DNA of 64,000 bases from CAVYUC01 sp963816685 (lineage in GTDB: Bacteria; Bacteroidota; Bacteroidia; Bacteroidales; Prolixibacteraceae). Below the pieces are notes generated by a model, which did not search any database, had not been told where the DNA came from, and saw only the letters and a list, made by a program, of their open reading frames with translations. Both the position numbers and the translations under genes were made by a program. How positions within the stretch are numbered: the first letter of the stretch is position 1; each line of letters opens with the position of its first letter. The stretch is taken from NCBI GenBank assembly GCA_963816685.1, contig CAWFMB010000013.1:124001-188000 (forward strand), in the 5' to 3' direction. Below are positions 8,756 through 17,750 of the stretch, in pieces.

Positions 8756-11470
8756 TTAAAATGTAAAATTATAAGTTAACGAAGGAACCGGAATTCCAAT
8801 CACTGATAGCTTGTACAACGAGTACTGCCTGAAATCGTTTCCCATGCCGGGTGCAGTTTTTCTGTAATAAACCGAATATGGATTTTTTCTTCCGTAAAAA
8901 TTATATACAGCAAGAGTCCAGCTGCCTTTCCACATCCTTTTTTTCCGAAGGTTTTCGTCGAAAGTGATGGATAAATCAAGGCGGTGATAAGATGGCATTC
9001 TGTATTTATTCCGTTCGGAATAATAAACAAGGTTTTCTCCTGAAAACTCATAGGTCAGTTCCGGTAAAGTAACCGGACGGCCCGAAATAAACACAAAGTT
9101 ACCCGAGACATGCCATCTTCGGCTGATATTGTAAGTTGCGGTTGCCGAAAAATCATGAGGTTTATCGTAAACCGAAGGATAATAAGCGCCGTTCCAAAGT
9201 ACTTCTTCCCGGAAACTGCCTGTACTTTTACGCATGGTCCGTGAAAAAACGTAACTTGCATAACCGGTAAGCCGGCCCTGTTTTTTGTTTGCACTTAATT
9301 CAATTCCATAAGAATAACCGCGGGTGGATATTAGCGCTGTTTCAATATGCGGATTCATGATTAACCGGGCGCCGTTTTTATATTCTATCAGATTTTGAAG
9401 TTTCTTATAGTAAAGTTCAGCAGTTATATCAAATCCCGTCAACCAGGAATCATTTTCAATTCCTGCAGCAATCTGATCACTGATTAATGGTTTCAGATGA
9501 TAATCTGCTGCTTTCCATGTTTCCGCAGGCGAAATAACTGCATTATTGCTCAGCTGAAACAGGTACTGCCGTGTCCGTTGATAATTCAACTTTAGAATAT
9601 TATTCGGATTTAAATCGTACCGGAAAGATATCCGTGGCTCCAGACCACCATAACTTTTAATCAATTCATTTTCCTGAAATACAACAGAATCCACCACATT
9701 TTCAGGCATCATTGGTTTTGAGGGATCATACAAGTAAACAACCGATGCTCCCAGATTACTAAAATGGCTGTAACGCAATCCGGCTGCTATCGAAACTGCC
9801 GGCGATAACTCATATTCATCTCCAACATAACCTGCCCATTCAACAGTTCTTTCTTCATCAAGTTTCCTGTTTTCAATTGAAGTTATTGCTTCTACCGGCA
9901 CAATTTCTCCCGGTGAAACATGATATAGAATTCCCTTCACACCAAATTCAGTATTGTGTTGCGGGTGCGGATGCCATTTAAAAAAATATCCGGCAGATGA
10001 ATAGTCAATCCGGTTATCAAGAAAATAGGATTCGGATGGATTATTATTTGCCAGATCTTTTAAACGATAGGTGTATTGGCTGTAGGCAACTTCAAAATTT
10101 CCATATAATTTTTCTGCAAATCTTGTATTTAAACCGAAATTGGCCAGCACATTTCCATATTGTGTTACTGATTGCGAACTTGTACTGAATTCATCGTTGC
10201 TTACATAACCCATAATATTGAATTGGTTGTGCTGATCGAATTTATATGTCAGCTTTCCGGATGCATCATAAAATTGTGTTATACTTTGCGATAACACCGG
10301 ATCGGGAACCTGTTTTAAAATCCAGTCGGTATAGGAACTTCTTCCTCCGGCAATGAATGTCAGTTTTTTATTTGCCGAAAGTGGCCCGTCGAGGGTGAGC
10401 CGCGAGTTGATAATTCCGATTCCTCCGCGCAACCGGATGGCTTCACTGTTGCCGTCCATAAATTCCACCTCCATAACTGATGCTATCCTTTCACCGAATT
10501 TTACCGGAATGCCGCCTTTAAATAACCGGACATCATTCACAACATCCGGATTAATTAACGAAAGAAAACCAAACAAATGAGAGGAATTAAAAACCGGACT
10601 TCCTTCAATAAGAATTAAATTCTGATCAGTATTTCCGCCCCGCACATTAAATCCTGAAGATAGTTCGCCGACAGTCTGAACGCCGGCAAGCATTGTCATT
10701 CCTTTCAAAATATCCACTTCACCCATTAATGCCGGCAATTGTTTAAACTCTTTTGAATTCATCCGGATCATGCTCATTTGCGAACGGGGCAAATCGGCTT
10801 CTTCTCCCAGAATCATGACTTCACCAATTTTATGTGATTCTTCAAACAATTCAAAAGCTTCAAAACCATCTTCTATCAACCTGATGTTGAGATTTGAATT
10901 TTGAAATCCCATAAACGAAAACTGCAACTCGTGATCTCCGGTTGGCAGTTCCATTTCGAATTCACCATTTTTATCAGTAGTTGCCCCTTTTTTTGTTTTA
11001 TACTCAAAAACTACGGCACCTGTAAGAGGTTCGCCGGTTTTACCATCAATTACCTGTCCGCCCAATTTTGCTGTTTTGTACCTTCCGATGTTTAAAGGAT
11101 TTCCAATGATCAGCAACTGCGATGACATGTCGAAGCGTGACCGGGTATCCGAAACTTTTGGAAAAATAATTACTGCATGATTTTGGTAGAAGTTGTAAGT
11201 AAGTTCATGATCAAGAAAAATATTGTTCAGGGCCTGAATAAGTGGTGTATTCTTGAAATTTTTGTTTAATGTATACGATTCAATCCACTCTTTTTTATAA
11301 AATACATCCACTCCGTATTTACTTTCGAGTGTATCAAAAAAATCTTTTAAAGGTTGATTCCTGAAACTTTCATTGAGCTGAATGTCTTCAATTTGCTGGG
11401 CATTCAGACTGTTTTCACCATAAATTACGAGAATGAAAAACAAAAAACCTGTAAGTATCTGTAGTCTCAA
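8756..11470 (-). CDS. STN-domain TonB-dependent outer-membrane receptor
   Basis: A 904-aa receptor: signal peptide (1-25), secretin/TonB short N-terminal (STN) domain about 28-105, carboxypeptidase-regulatory-like domain 135-200 (GQVIDGKTGEPLTGAVV), plug about 235-345 (GFNVRGGNTDQNLILIEG) and a 22-strand barrel to the C-terminal TYNFTF. The start is TTG at 11470; the frame has a stop just upstream and no earlier ATG. STN domains normally contact an anti-sigma protein (FecA-FecR type), but no FecR is adjacent. Instead a sigma factor and an anti-sigma-like barrel protein lie upstream on the same strand, 183 nt away. Substrate unknown. Confidence 0.92.
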   Translation of the reverse strand: MRLQILTGFLFFILVIYGENSLNAQQIEDIQLNESFRNQPLKDFFDTLESKYGVDVFYKKEWIESYTLNKNFKNTPLIQALNNIFLDHELTYNFYQNHAVIIFPKVSDTRSRFDMSSQLLIIGNPLNIGRYKTAKLGGQVIDGKTGEPLTGAVVFEYKTKKGATTDKNGEFEMELPTGDHELQFSFMGFQNSNLNIRLIEDGFEAFELFEESHKIGEVMILGEEADLPRSQMSMIRMNSKEFKQLPALMGEVDILKGMTMLAGVQTVGELSSGFNVRGGNTDQNLILIEGSPVFNSSHLFGFLSLINPDVVNDVRLFKGGIPVKFGERIASVMEVEFMDGNSEAIRLRGGIGIINSRLTLDGPLSANKKLTFIAGGRSSYTDWILKQVPDPVLSQSITQFYDASGKLTYKFDQHNQFNIMGYVSNDEFSTSSQSVTQYGNVLANFGLNTRFAEKLYGNFEVAYSQYTYRLKDLANNNPSESYFLDNRIDYSSAGYFFKWHPHPQHNTEFGVKGILYHVSPGEIVPVEAITSIENRKLDEERTVEWAGYVGDEYELSPAVSIAAGLRYSHFSNLGASVVYLYDPSKPMMPENVVDSVVFQENELIKSYGGLEPRISFRYDLNPNNILKLNYQRTRQYLFQLSNNAVISPAETWKAADYHLKPLISDQIAAGIENDSWLTGFDITAELYYKKLQNLIEYKNGARLIMNPHIETALISTRGYSYGIELSANKKQGRLTGYASYVFSRTMRKSTGSFREEVLWNGAYYPSVYDKPHDFSATATYNISRRWHVSGNFVFISGRPVTLPELTYEFSGENLVYYSERNKYRMPSYHRLDLSITFDENLRKKRMWKGSWTLAVYNFYGRKNPYSVYYRKTAPGMGNDFRQYSLYKLSVIGIPVPSLTYNFTF

Positions 11471-11653
11471 AGCTAAGTTTGCAGTTTAGTTATTAATTCC
11501 GAAGTTAGGTAAAATCAGTTAAAAACTTTAATGCAGTTTCATTTAATTCGTCTCAAATAATCCAGGCTTTGAATTTAGAACATTATATCAGAAGAAAACC
11601 GGAGAAAAATCAGTTTTAAAATACCTAAGTAAATTCTTTATCTGCTTAATGTA

Positions 11654-13060
11654 TCAGAATGCGTAATAAACTCCTGTAAATAATCCAACACGATATGGAC
11701 GGTATTCTACTGCAGGATTATTGTTAATCGAGTTCAGAAAATAATTCAACCTTGGTTCAACAGCCAGCGATATATGTTGACCCAATTCATAATTCAATCC
11801 AACTCCAACTGTTCCCGAAAAATTAACAGGCGATATATCCTGGGTTTTACCAACATACTGCAAACCGTATTCATTGTTAATAAACGCATTGTTACCAACA
11901 ACCAATCCTGCATTCACACCACCAATCAATTCCACATCCACCGCTGCATCCACGACCAGGTAACGCAGGTAAAGCGGAATCTCAACAAAATCGAAAACCT
12001 GCGAGAATTCGCCGTTGGTGAGCAAAGTACTTGAATTATTAGCCATAGTTTCAAGATTGGCAGCAATTTCGGCTCCCTTTGGCAAACCTTCAAATTGAAT
12101 AACTCCTGCAGTGCTGTTCATTGCAAGTTTATTGTTTTCCACCTGAACAGCAGTATTGAAATATTGCCGGTCAGCAGTTTCCGGCGAATCCATATAATCA
12201 TTCTGAGAATTTGCAAATGCAAAAATACCCGGGGAATTACCCGATTTCTGTCCGTTTTGTGCATAATATACACCACTTTCAATACTCCATCTTTTGCTGG
12301 TTTTATACTGAACAGAAATCCCGCCACCAATATTACCGGTTCCTTCCGATGAATTGTATGTCATGTTTTGTGCATAACTTTGGGTATGATTTGAAACCTG
12401 CGACGAATATCCGGGGGAGAAATTAAGCCCCATTTTCCAGCTGTTCCCGCTTTTCGAAACTGCAGCCATTATTTGTGAATTTTCTTCGATTCTGTGCTTT
12501 TCTTCTTTCGTTAAATCTGAAGGACTTTCTGCAACATTTTGTATCATTTTACCTGAGGAGGCTTCGTTTTGAAAAACTTTTGCATCTATTTTGCTGAGTC
12601 TTTTTAAATGCACCCGCTCAGCCATAATAACATTATCTTCAGAAGGTTCTCCTGAAGCATTTTCAGCAAGGAATGTATTGGAATCCGGCTGTTTTTTTAC
12701 GGCATAACCCGACAAAACATCTTTTTCTATTTCTTCAGGCTGGCGGCTTGCAGTATCAGATTTTGAAACTGAAGTTTCCGCAGAAGTATCTGTCTGCTGA
12801 TTTTTATTCTCAATAATTTCATTCTGTACCGTTTGTTTTGGCAATTCATTTGAATTTTCGTTGAAATACCATCCGGCAAGAAATGCAAGCACCACAACTG
12901 CAGCAGCTGCAATGCGACTAATATAGGCTATCCTTTTTTTCCTTCGCAACGTTGTCATCTGTGCCTGAATTCCATCCCACAAATGACCCGGCGGAACTTC
13001 TGAATGTCCTTCCAGTTTGTCGCGAAAAGCCTTGTCTGTATTTAATTCCTCACGTTTCAT
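11654..13060 (-). CDS. Anti-sigma-like protein fused to an outer-membrane beta-barrel
   Basis: A 468-aa protein with no signal peptide. Residues 1-43 are a charged cytoplasmic segment (ELNTDKAFRDKLEGHSEVPP, then LWDGIQAQMTTLRRKKR) like the N-terminus of single-pass anti-sigma proteins. A transmembrane helix follows at about 48-66 (AAAAVVVLAFLAGWYF), then a long hydrophilic Ser/Glu/Lys-rich linker (67-205). From about 208 (KMGLNFSPGYSSQVSNH) it is a PorT-like barrel ending in VGLFTGVYYAF. It overlaps the sigma gene by 4 nt. The layout suggests one polypeptide reaching from the cytoplasm to the outer membrane; that topology is inference. Confidence 0.82.
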   Translation of the reverse strand: MKREELNTDKAFRDKLEGHSEVPPGHLWDGIQAQMTTLRRKKRIAYISRIAAAAVVVLAFLAGWYFNENSNELPKQTVQNEIIENKNQQTDTSAETSVSKSDTASRQPEEIEKDVLSGYAVKKQPDSNTFLAENASGEPSEDNVIMAERVHLKRLSKIDAKVFQNEASSGKMIQNVAESPSDLTKEEKHRIEENSQIMAAVSKSGNSWKMGLNFSPGYSSQVSNHTQSYAQNMTYNSSEGTGNIGGGISVQYKTSKRWSIESGVYYAQNGQKSGNSPGIFAFANSQNDYMDSPETADRQYFNTAVQVENNKLAMNSTAGVIQFEGLPKGAEIAANLETMANNSSTLLTNGEFSQVFDFVEIPLYLRYLVVDAAVDVELIGGVNAGLVVGNNAFINNEYGLQYVGKTQDISPVNFSGTVGVGLNYELGQHISLAVEPRLNYFLNSINNNPAVEYRPYRVGLFTGVYYAF

Positions 13061-13617
13061 GCAGAGTAATTTGACCTCGTTTTCATTTCCTTATAAAGAT
13101 CTTTCACCTTACGTTTTAAAATATCCCGTGCACGTGCCAGATTCGATTTTGATGTCCCGGTGGAAATATTCATCTCCTCCCCAATTTCTTCATGGCTCAT
13201 TCCTTCCATTACAAAAAGGTTGAAAACCATGCGGTAGCGGGGTGGTAACTGCTGAATCACTTCAAGGAGTTCATCGGCCGAAATTTTATCGATAATATCG
13301 TCCGAAAACTGCGGCGAGTCAAAAACAGAAATATCTTCAACAGGATGCATCAAATGCTGTTTCCTGTATTTCCCCAGGCAAACATTTACCATAATCCGCC
13401 GAATCCACCCTTCCAAAGAACCTTCATGCCTGAACGTTTTAATATTTGAAAAGACCTTAACAAAACCATCCTGTAAATTATCTTCGGCTTCAGTGCGATC
13501 TTTTGCATAGCGCAAACAAACCCCAAACATTTTTGGAGCAAACATGCGGTAAAGTTTTTCCTGTGCAGTAACATTACCCCTGGCACATTCCCTGATAATA
13601 TCTTTTAGATCTTCCAA
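13057..13617 (-). CDS. ECF-type RNA polymerase sigma factor
   Basis: A 186-aa sigma-70 family factor. Region 2 (about 23-90) includes YRMFAPKMFGVCLRYAKD and AEDNLQDGFVKVF; region 4 (about 120-175) includes LPPRYRMVFNLFVMEGMSHE and IGEEMNISTGTSKSNLARA. The start is TTG at 13617; no in-frame ATG exists upstream, and the only nearby ATG (with GGAGGA before it) gives a three-codon peptide. It overlaps the anti-sigma/barrel gene by 4 nt, the usual sigma/anti-sigma arrangement. Targets may include the downstream receptor operon. Confidence 0.92.
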   Translation of the reverse strand: MEDLKDIIRECARGNVTAQEKLYRMFAPKMFGVCLRYAKDRTEAEDNLQDGFVKVFSNIKTFRHEGSLEGWIRRIMVNVCLGKYRKQHLMHPVEDISVFDSPQFSDDIIDKISADELLEVIQQLPPRYRMVFNLFVMEGMSHEEIGEEMNISTGTSKSNLARARDILKRKVKDLYKEMKTRSNYSA

Positions 13618-13860
13618 ACTATGCTTGCATATGTTCCTCCAAAATTAAGGATTATATTTTACCGCATTAAAAACCGGTTATAAAACATTTTGCACCACCG
13701 GCCATTTTCAGTTTGCAGCTAAATCAATTCATAGATGAAAGCCTGTTTAAAAAGGTTGCGTACATTAAAAACAAAAAAACCGGCGCAACCATTTGCCATT
13801 TTTATCCATCTAAAAATTGCGTACTTTTCTTTTCTTTAAACAAACTGAAAAACATCAACG

Positions 13861-15093
13861 ATGAAAACAAAATCAATGGCATTAATATTTACCGGCATCC
13901 TGATTTTTACTGCATGTAATTTAACCCAGGACAATGAAGATCCTGAGATTCCGGTAAGCGAAAAAACCGCACAATTACTGAAAGCTGAAAATAATTTTGG
14001 ATTCGAAATCTTTCAACGGATTTATTCAGCCGACAGCAGTGCAAATATCATGGTTTCACCTTTGAGTGTGAGTCTGGCGCTGGCGATGACTTACAATGGT
14101 GCCAACGGTGAAACAAAAACTGCTATGGAAAAAACCCTGAAAGTTTATGGATTGACACCGGATGATATTAATGCATCGTATCGCGATCTTGTACAGGCGC
14201 TTCAATCACTCGATCCAAAAGTCCTCCTCGAAATAGCAAATGCAATTTTCTACAGGCAGGATTTCACTGTAGAAGAGAATTTTGTGTCCATCAACAAAAA
14301 CTTTTATGATGCAGAGGTTTCATCGCTCGATTTTAATTCACCTGCTGCAGTTGATGTAATTAACAACTGGGTAGCCGGGAAAACACATGATAAAATAGAA
14401 ACAATACTCGATGGAATATCTCCTTCTCATGTGATGTTTTTGCTGAATGCCATCTACTTTAAAGGAACATGGCAAAAAGAGTTCAATACCGAAAGCACTC
14501 AAACACTTCCATTTTACACTGAAAACGGTGAACCGGTTGAAACTGAAACCATGCAGCGCCTCGATACGCTTCCGTTTGCAGCAAATGATCTGTTCCGTGC
14601 CGTTCAGCTTTCATATGGTTCAGGAAATTACAACATGTTTGTTTTTCTGCCGGAAACCGGAAAAACTGTCGGTGATATTGTGGATAAACTCGACGAAGAT
14701 AACTGGGAAACCTGGATGGAAAGTTTTCATGAAACTGAAAGTGTGGATATTAAATTTCCCCGGTTTAAATATGCATGGGAATCAAACCTCAATGATGTTT
14801 TAACCGATATGGGAATGGGAATCGCTTTTACCGACTTTGCTGATTTTACAGGGATAAACCAAAACGGCAACCTTCGGATAGATTACGTAAAACATAAAAC
14901 TTTTATTGAGGTAAAAGAAGAAGGCACAGAGGCAGCAGCAGTAACAATTGTTGCAATTGAATTAACTTCGATTGGACAGGGTCCGCAAAACATACCCTTT
15001 TACGTGAACCGCCCGTTTTTATATGCAATTACCGAGAAAGACACAGGCGCAATCCTGTTTATTGGAACCGTAAAAAATCCGGCACTGGAATAA
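13861..15093 (+). CDS. Serpin-family protease inhibitor lipoprotein
   Basis: A 410-aa serpin with a lipobox (GILIFTACN, Cys19), so it is probably attached to the outer membrane. Conserved serpin segments are present (MVSPLSVSLALAMTYNGANG, FLLNAIYFKGTW, PFYVNRPFLYAI, ILFIGTVKNP). The reactive-centre hinge, residues 353-361 (EEGTEAAAV), fits the small-residue pattern of inhibitory serpins. Counting from P17 (Glu353) gives P1-P1' as Thr369-Ser370, pointing to an elastase-like target rather than a trypsin-like one; the register is inferred. It is transcribed away from the sigma gene and followed by a small lipoprotein gene 96 nt later. Confidence 0.93.
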   Translation: MKTKSMALIFTGILIFTACNLTQDNEDPEIPVSEKTAQLLKAENNFGFEIFQRIYSADSSANIMVSPLSVSLALAMTYNGANGETKTAMEKTLKVYGLTPDDINASYRDLVQALQSLDPKVLLEIANAIFYRQDFTVEENFVSINKNFYDAEVSSLDFNSPAAVDVINNWVAGKTHDKIETILDGISPSHVMFLLNAIYFKGTWQKEFNTESTQTLPFYTENGEPVETETMQRLDTLPFAANDLFRAVQLSYGSGNYNMFVFLPETGKTVGDIVDKLDEDNWETWMESFHETESVDIKFPRFKYAWESNLNDVLTDMGMGIAFTDFADFTGINQNGNLRIDYVKHKTFIEVKEEGTEAAAVTIVAIELTSIGQGPQNIPFYVNRPFLYAITEKDTGAILFIGTVKNPALE

Positions 15094-15189
15094 AATCATT
15101 TTCCTCCGACAAAGAAGTCATAAAATTTCAGGTTGCCCACAGACTAAAAAGGGGCTTTAAAACGTTACTATTCAGGAAAATCAAAAGCT

Positions 15190-15855
15190 ATGAAACGAAC
15201 ATTTCTCCTTTTAATCCTTTTTGCAGCGATTATCACAGGTTGCCAGCAGGAAAACGATTCGGTTACCTTTCAGGAAACCGGTATTGTTGTTGATTATGCC
15301 GGTGCCGGAAATTGCAGGTTCGTAATAGAACTCGACAACGGCGGCCGTATACAACCCATGTACTATCCGGAGGGTTTTAATTTTTCACAGGGGCAACGGG
15401 TTCTTGTTGAATATGTTGAACTACAGGATGTGATTTCAACCTGCGACAGAGGGGCAGCAAGCGAAATCAAATATATCGAGGAATTAGGCTGTGCTCCTTA
15501 CGTTGATTTATATTTTGAAAATTACGACAGCTTAGCCCGCGATCCAATATACCTTCACGAGGCGTTTGTTGACGGTGACTGCCTGCACCTGAAAATTTCA
15601 TACAGCGGCGGCTGTGCTGATCATACAATTGATTTGGCACGGATGAACCCTTGGTATGCAAGCAGTTCCAATATTCCAACCTTCGAAATAAGACACGATG
15701 CCAACGGTGATCTTTGTGAAGCCTATTTCACAAAGGAATTTAGTTTCGATTTAACACCATTAAAACCTGAAGGCAAAAAAGAATTCGTTCTTACGGCAAA
15801 ACTTGCAAACGGGGAAGTATATAACAAGCTGTTTGAATACAATTATGCGGAATAA
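15190..15855 (+). CDS. NigD-like lipoprotein
   Basis: A 221-aa protein with a lipobox (AAIITGCQQE). The N-terminal half (TGIVVDYAGAGNCRFVIEL, then GQRVLVEYVELQD) resembles the OB-like N-terminal domain of NigD-type Bacteroidota lipoproteins, followed by a beta-sandwich C-terminal half (LHLKISYSGGCADHTIDL). Cysteines at the GNC, STC, LGC, GDC, GGC and DLC positions could form disulfides. It lies behind the serpin gene, same strand, but may have its own promoter. Function unknown. Confidence 0.7.
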   Translation: MKRTFLLLILFAAIITGCQQENDSVTFQETGIVVDYAGAGNCRFVIELDNGGRIQPMYYPEGFNFSQGQRVLVEYVELQDVISTCDRGAASEIKYIEELGCAPYVDLYFENYDSLARDPIYLHEAFVDGDCLHLKISYSGGCADHTIDLARMNPWYASSSNIPTFEIRHDANGDLCEAYFTKEFSFDLTPLKPEGKKEFVLTAKLANGEVYNKLFEYNYAE

Positions 15856-15892
15856 TTCTCCAGTTATTCATATTTTTTATTGGTTAGTTTAC

Positions 15893-15925
15893 AAAGGCTG
15901 CTTATTTTAAAGGCAGCCTTTTTTC
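15893..15925 (+). terminator. Rho-independent terminator after the NigD-like gene
   Basis: A 9-bp stem AAAGGCTGC/GCAGCCTTT with an AT-rich loop is followed by a T run. It lies between converging genes. Confidence 0.85.
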
Positions 15926-15936
15926 TTTCCTTTTTA

Positions 15937-17643
15937 CTAAAAAAGCTGATAAGATAAACCAATAGCAAAGTTGAATGATGAACGGCCCAGTGTTTCCGTG
16001 TAAGTTTCAACCCGTGGATCTGTAAACTGAAGGGTAACATTTTTGTAAAAAGTGCTGGAAACTCCTGCATCAAAAATCATCCTTTCATTTACTTTATACA
16101 TGAATCCACCCCCGGCTGTAAAAGCTGGATTTGTATAACTAAAATCGCTCTGATAACTGCTGTTAACTCCGGGATTTGAACTTAAACCGCCAACGCTTAC
16201 AGCAAAATTATCGTTTATGTTGAACTGCAGACCCAATCCTACTTCAACACTCATTCTGTCGATTTCACGCATTCTCACTTTTGTAAAATCCACATCTCTC
16301 CACACGGAAGCATCTCTTGAATTGTAACCCCAATCCACTCCTTTGTCAAAATAAAAGTTACAGGAAAGCTGGGCTTCGAGCCATTTGGAATGGTTATAAC
16401 CAATGCCAACTGCCATAAGCGCCGGAATATTGCTTTTCGATTTACCTTCATCGGGAAACAATCCCAAATCGTCGGCTTTGGTCCTGTTTGTCATTTGCAA
16501 ATAGGTATTCAATTCATATTTAAGCGAAATGTTTAGCCTGCTTCCCAGGACAACCTGCACGCCAAACATTGGAGTAATTCCTGAGCCGGTCTGCTCCGTA
16601 TCTACATGTTTATCTTCAAGTTGGGAAGCACTGCCGGCTAATTCTTTTGCGGTTGCCGGTAACTGAACAGTGGCAAGGTCATTATAATATACTGCTCCTT
16701 CTGCATATTTCTCCTGAATGGTTGCCATATCCATTGCAGCAATTTGGGCTGTTGAATAATTTAAAATTTGCAATCCGTTTTTCATTTGTGCAGCCTCATC
16801 TACAGTGATTACTTCGGCTCCCTGTATTTCATCAATGGTGTAACTGCCATAATATTCCACCAACGGGTCAATATCATTAACTGCATTATTCAACACATCC
16901 ACAGCCTGAAAAGCTTCCGGTATTTTTACGTTTGTAATTTTATCTGATGTTTCGCGCAACCATGCCGGCGCCGAAACCAAATCAGCCTGGTCAGCAAGCT
17001 TCAACCTTACATTTTCAATATCTCCTGTATACCTGTTTTTTGATGACAAATAACGAATGCCTCCAAAAACCGAAAAAATATTGTTCACTTTATATGTCGC
17101 TGAAAATTGAATCCCGTTAAACACAGAATTTCCGTAAAAGGAAACATTTGCATCGTATCCGGTAACATTCCAGCTTTCATCAATCCGTGTTAGTGCTTCC
17201 AGCCGGGGAACTGCATTAGAAACAGGAATCTCGAAGGTGGGCAGGCCATACTTAAAATCTGTAATTCCATCGCCGCCAAATTGTCCAAATCCAAATGAAA
17301 ATGCCCATTCACTTTTTTTGTATACAGCAAATCCGGAAGGGAAAAAAGCGAACTTCGAATTTCCTTCGTATACATGGTGGTTGAGCAGCGGATATCTGCT
17401 GTCAATGGTTTTATTGTTTATATTGAATTGATTGTTCAGGGAAAAGTGCCATCCATCTTTCAACAAAATCAAACCTGCAGGATTATAATAAACTGCATCG
17501 GTTCCGGTACTTGCATTTCGCGACAACATGCGGGCATACTGTGCACTCTGAAATGTTTTCGTCAGCAATCCGTCAGCAAAAACTGTCTGGATTACAGCAA
17601 GAAACAAAAGTGTTAAAACCTGCTTTCTAATTTTGATTTCCAT
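15937..17643 (-). CDS. OmpP1/FadL-family outer-membrane transporter (copy 1)
   Basis: A 568-aa porin for hydrophobic compounds. It has a signal peptide (cleaved after VFA) and the FadL N-terminal hatch motif (RNASTGTDAVYYNPAGL, about 43-59). Barrel strands run to the C-terminal SFNFAIGLSYQLF. Residues about 225-345 form a mostly helical insert (ALTRI... then QILNYSTAQIAAMD, ELAGSASQLED) not found in classical E. coli FadL. It is a paralogue of the next upstream gene and shares the insert. Substrate unknown; fatty acids or aromatics are typical for the family. Confidence 0.88.
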   Translation of the reverse strand: MEIKIRKQVLTLLFLAVIQTVFADGLLTKTFQSAQYARMLSRNASTGTDAVYYNPAGLILLKDGWHFSLNNQFNINNKTIDSRYPLLNHHVYEGNSKFAFFPSGFAVYKKSEWAFSFGFGQFGGDGITDFKYGLPTFEIPVSNAVPRLEALTRIDESWNVTGYDANVSFYGNSVFNGIQFSATYKVNNIFSVFGGIRYLSSKNRYTGDIENVRLKLADQADLVSAPAWLRETSDKITNVKIPEAFQAVDVLNNAVNDIDPLVEYYGSYTIDEIQGAEVITVDEAAQMKNGLQILNYSTAQIAAMDMATIQEKYAEGAVYYNDLATVQLPATAKELAGSASQLEDKHVDTEQTGSGITPMFGVQVVLGSRLNISLKYELNTYLQMTNRTKADDLGLFPDEGKSKSNIPALMAVGIGYNHSKWLEAQLSCNFYFDKGVDWGYNSRDASVWRDVDFTKVRMREIDRMSVEVGLGLQFNINDNFAVSVGGLSSNPGVNSSYQSDFSYTNPAFTAGGGFMYKVNERMIFDAGVSSTFYKNVTLQFTDPRVETYTETLGRSSFNFAIGLSYQLF

Positions 17644-17696
17644 TTAAATGTGGTGCTGTTTTGCAAATCGCCGAAAGATAATACAAAATTGAGAGC

Positions 17697-17727
17697 AAAA
17701 AAAAGCTGCCCGAAACCTGAGCAGCTT
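17697..17727 (-). terminator. Rho-independent terminator after FadL copy 2
   Basis: On the minus strand an AAGCTGC/GCAGCTT stem with an 11-nt loop is followed by eight T. It separates the two FadL paralogues into independent units. Confidence 0.85.
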
Positions 17728-17750
17728 ATTTGAAAATATTTCCTGATCCT

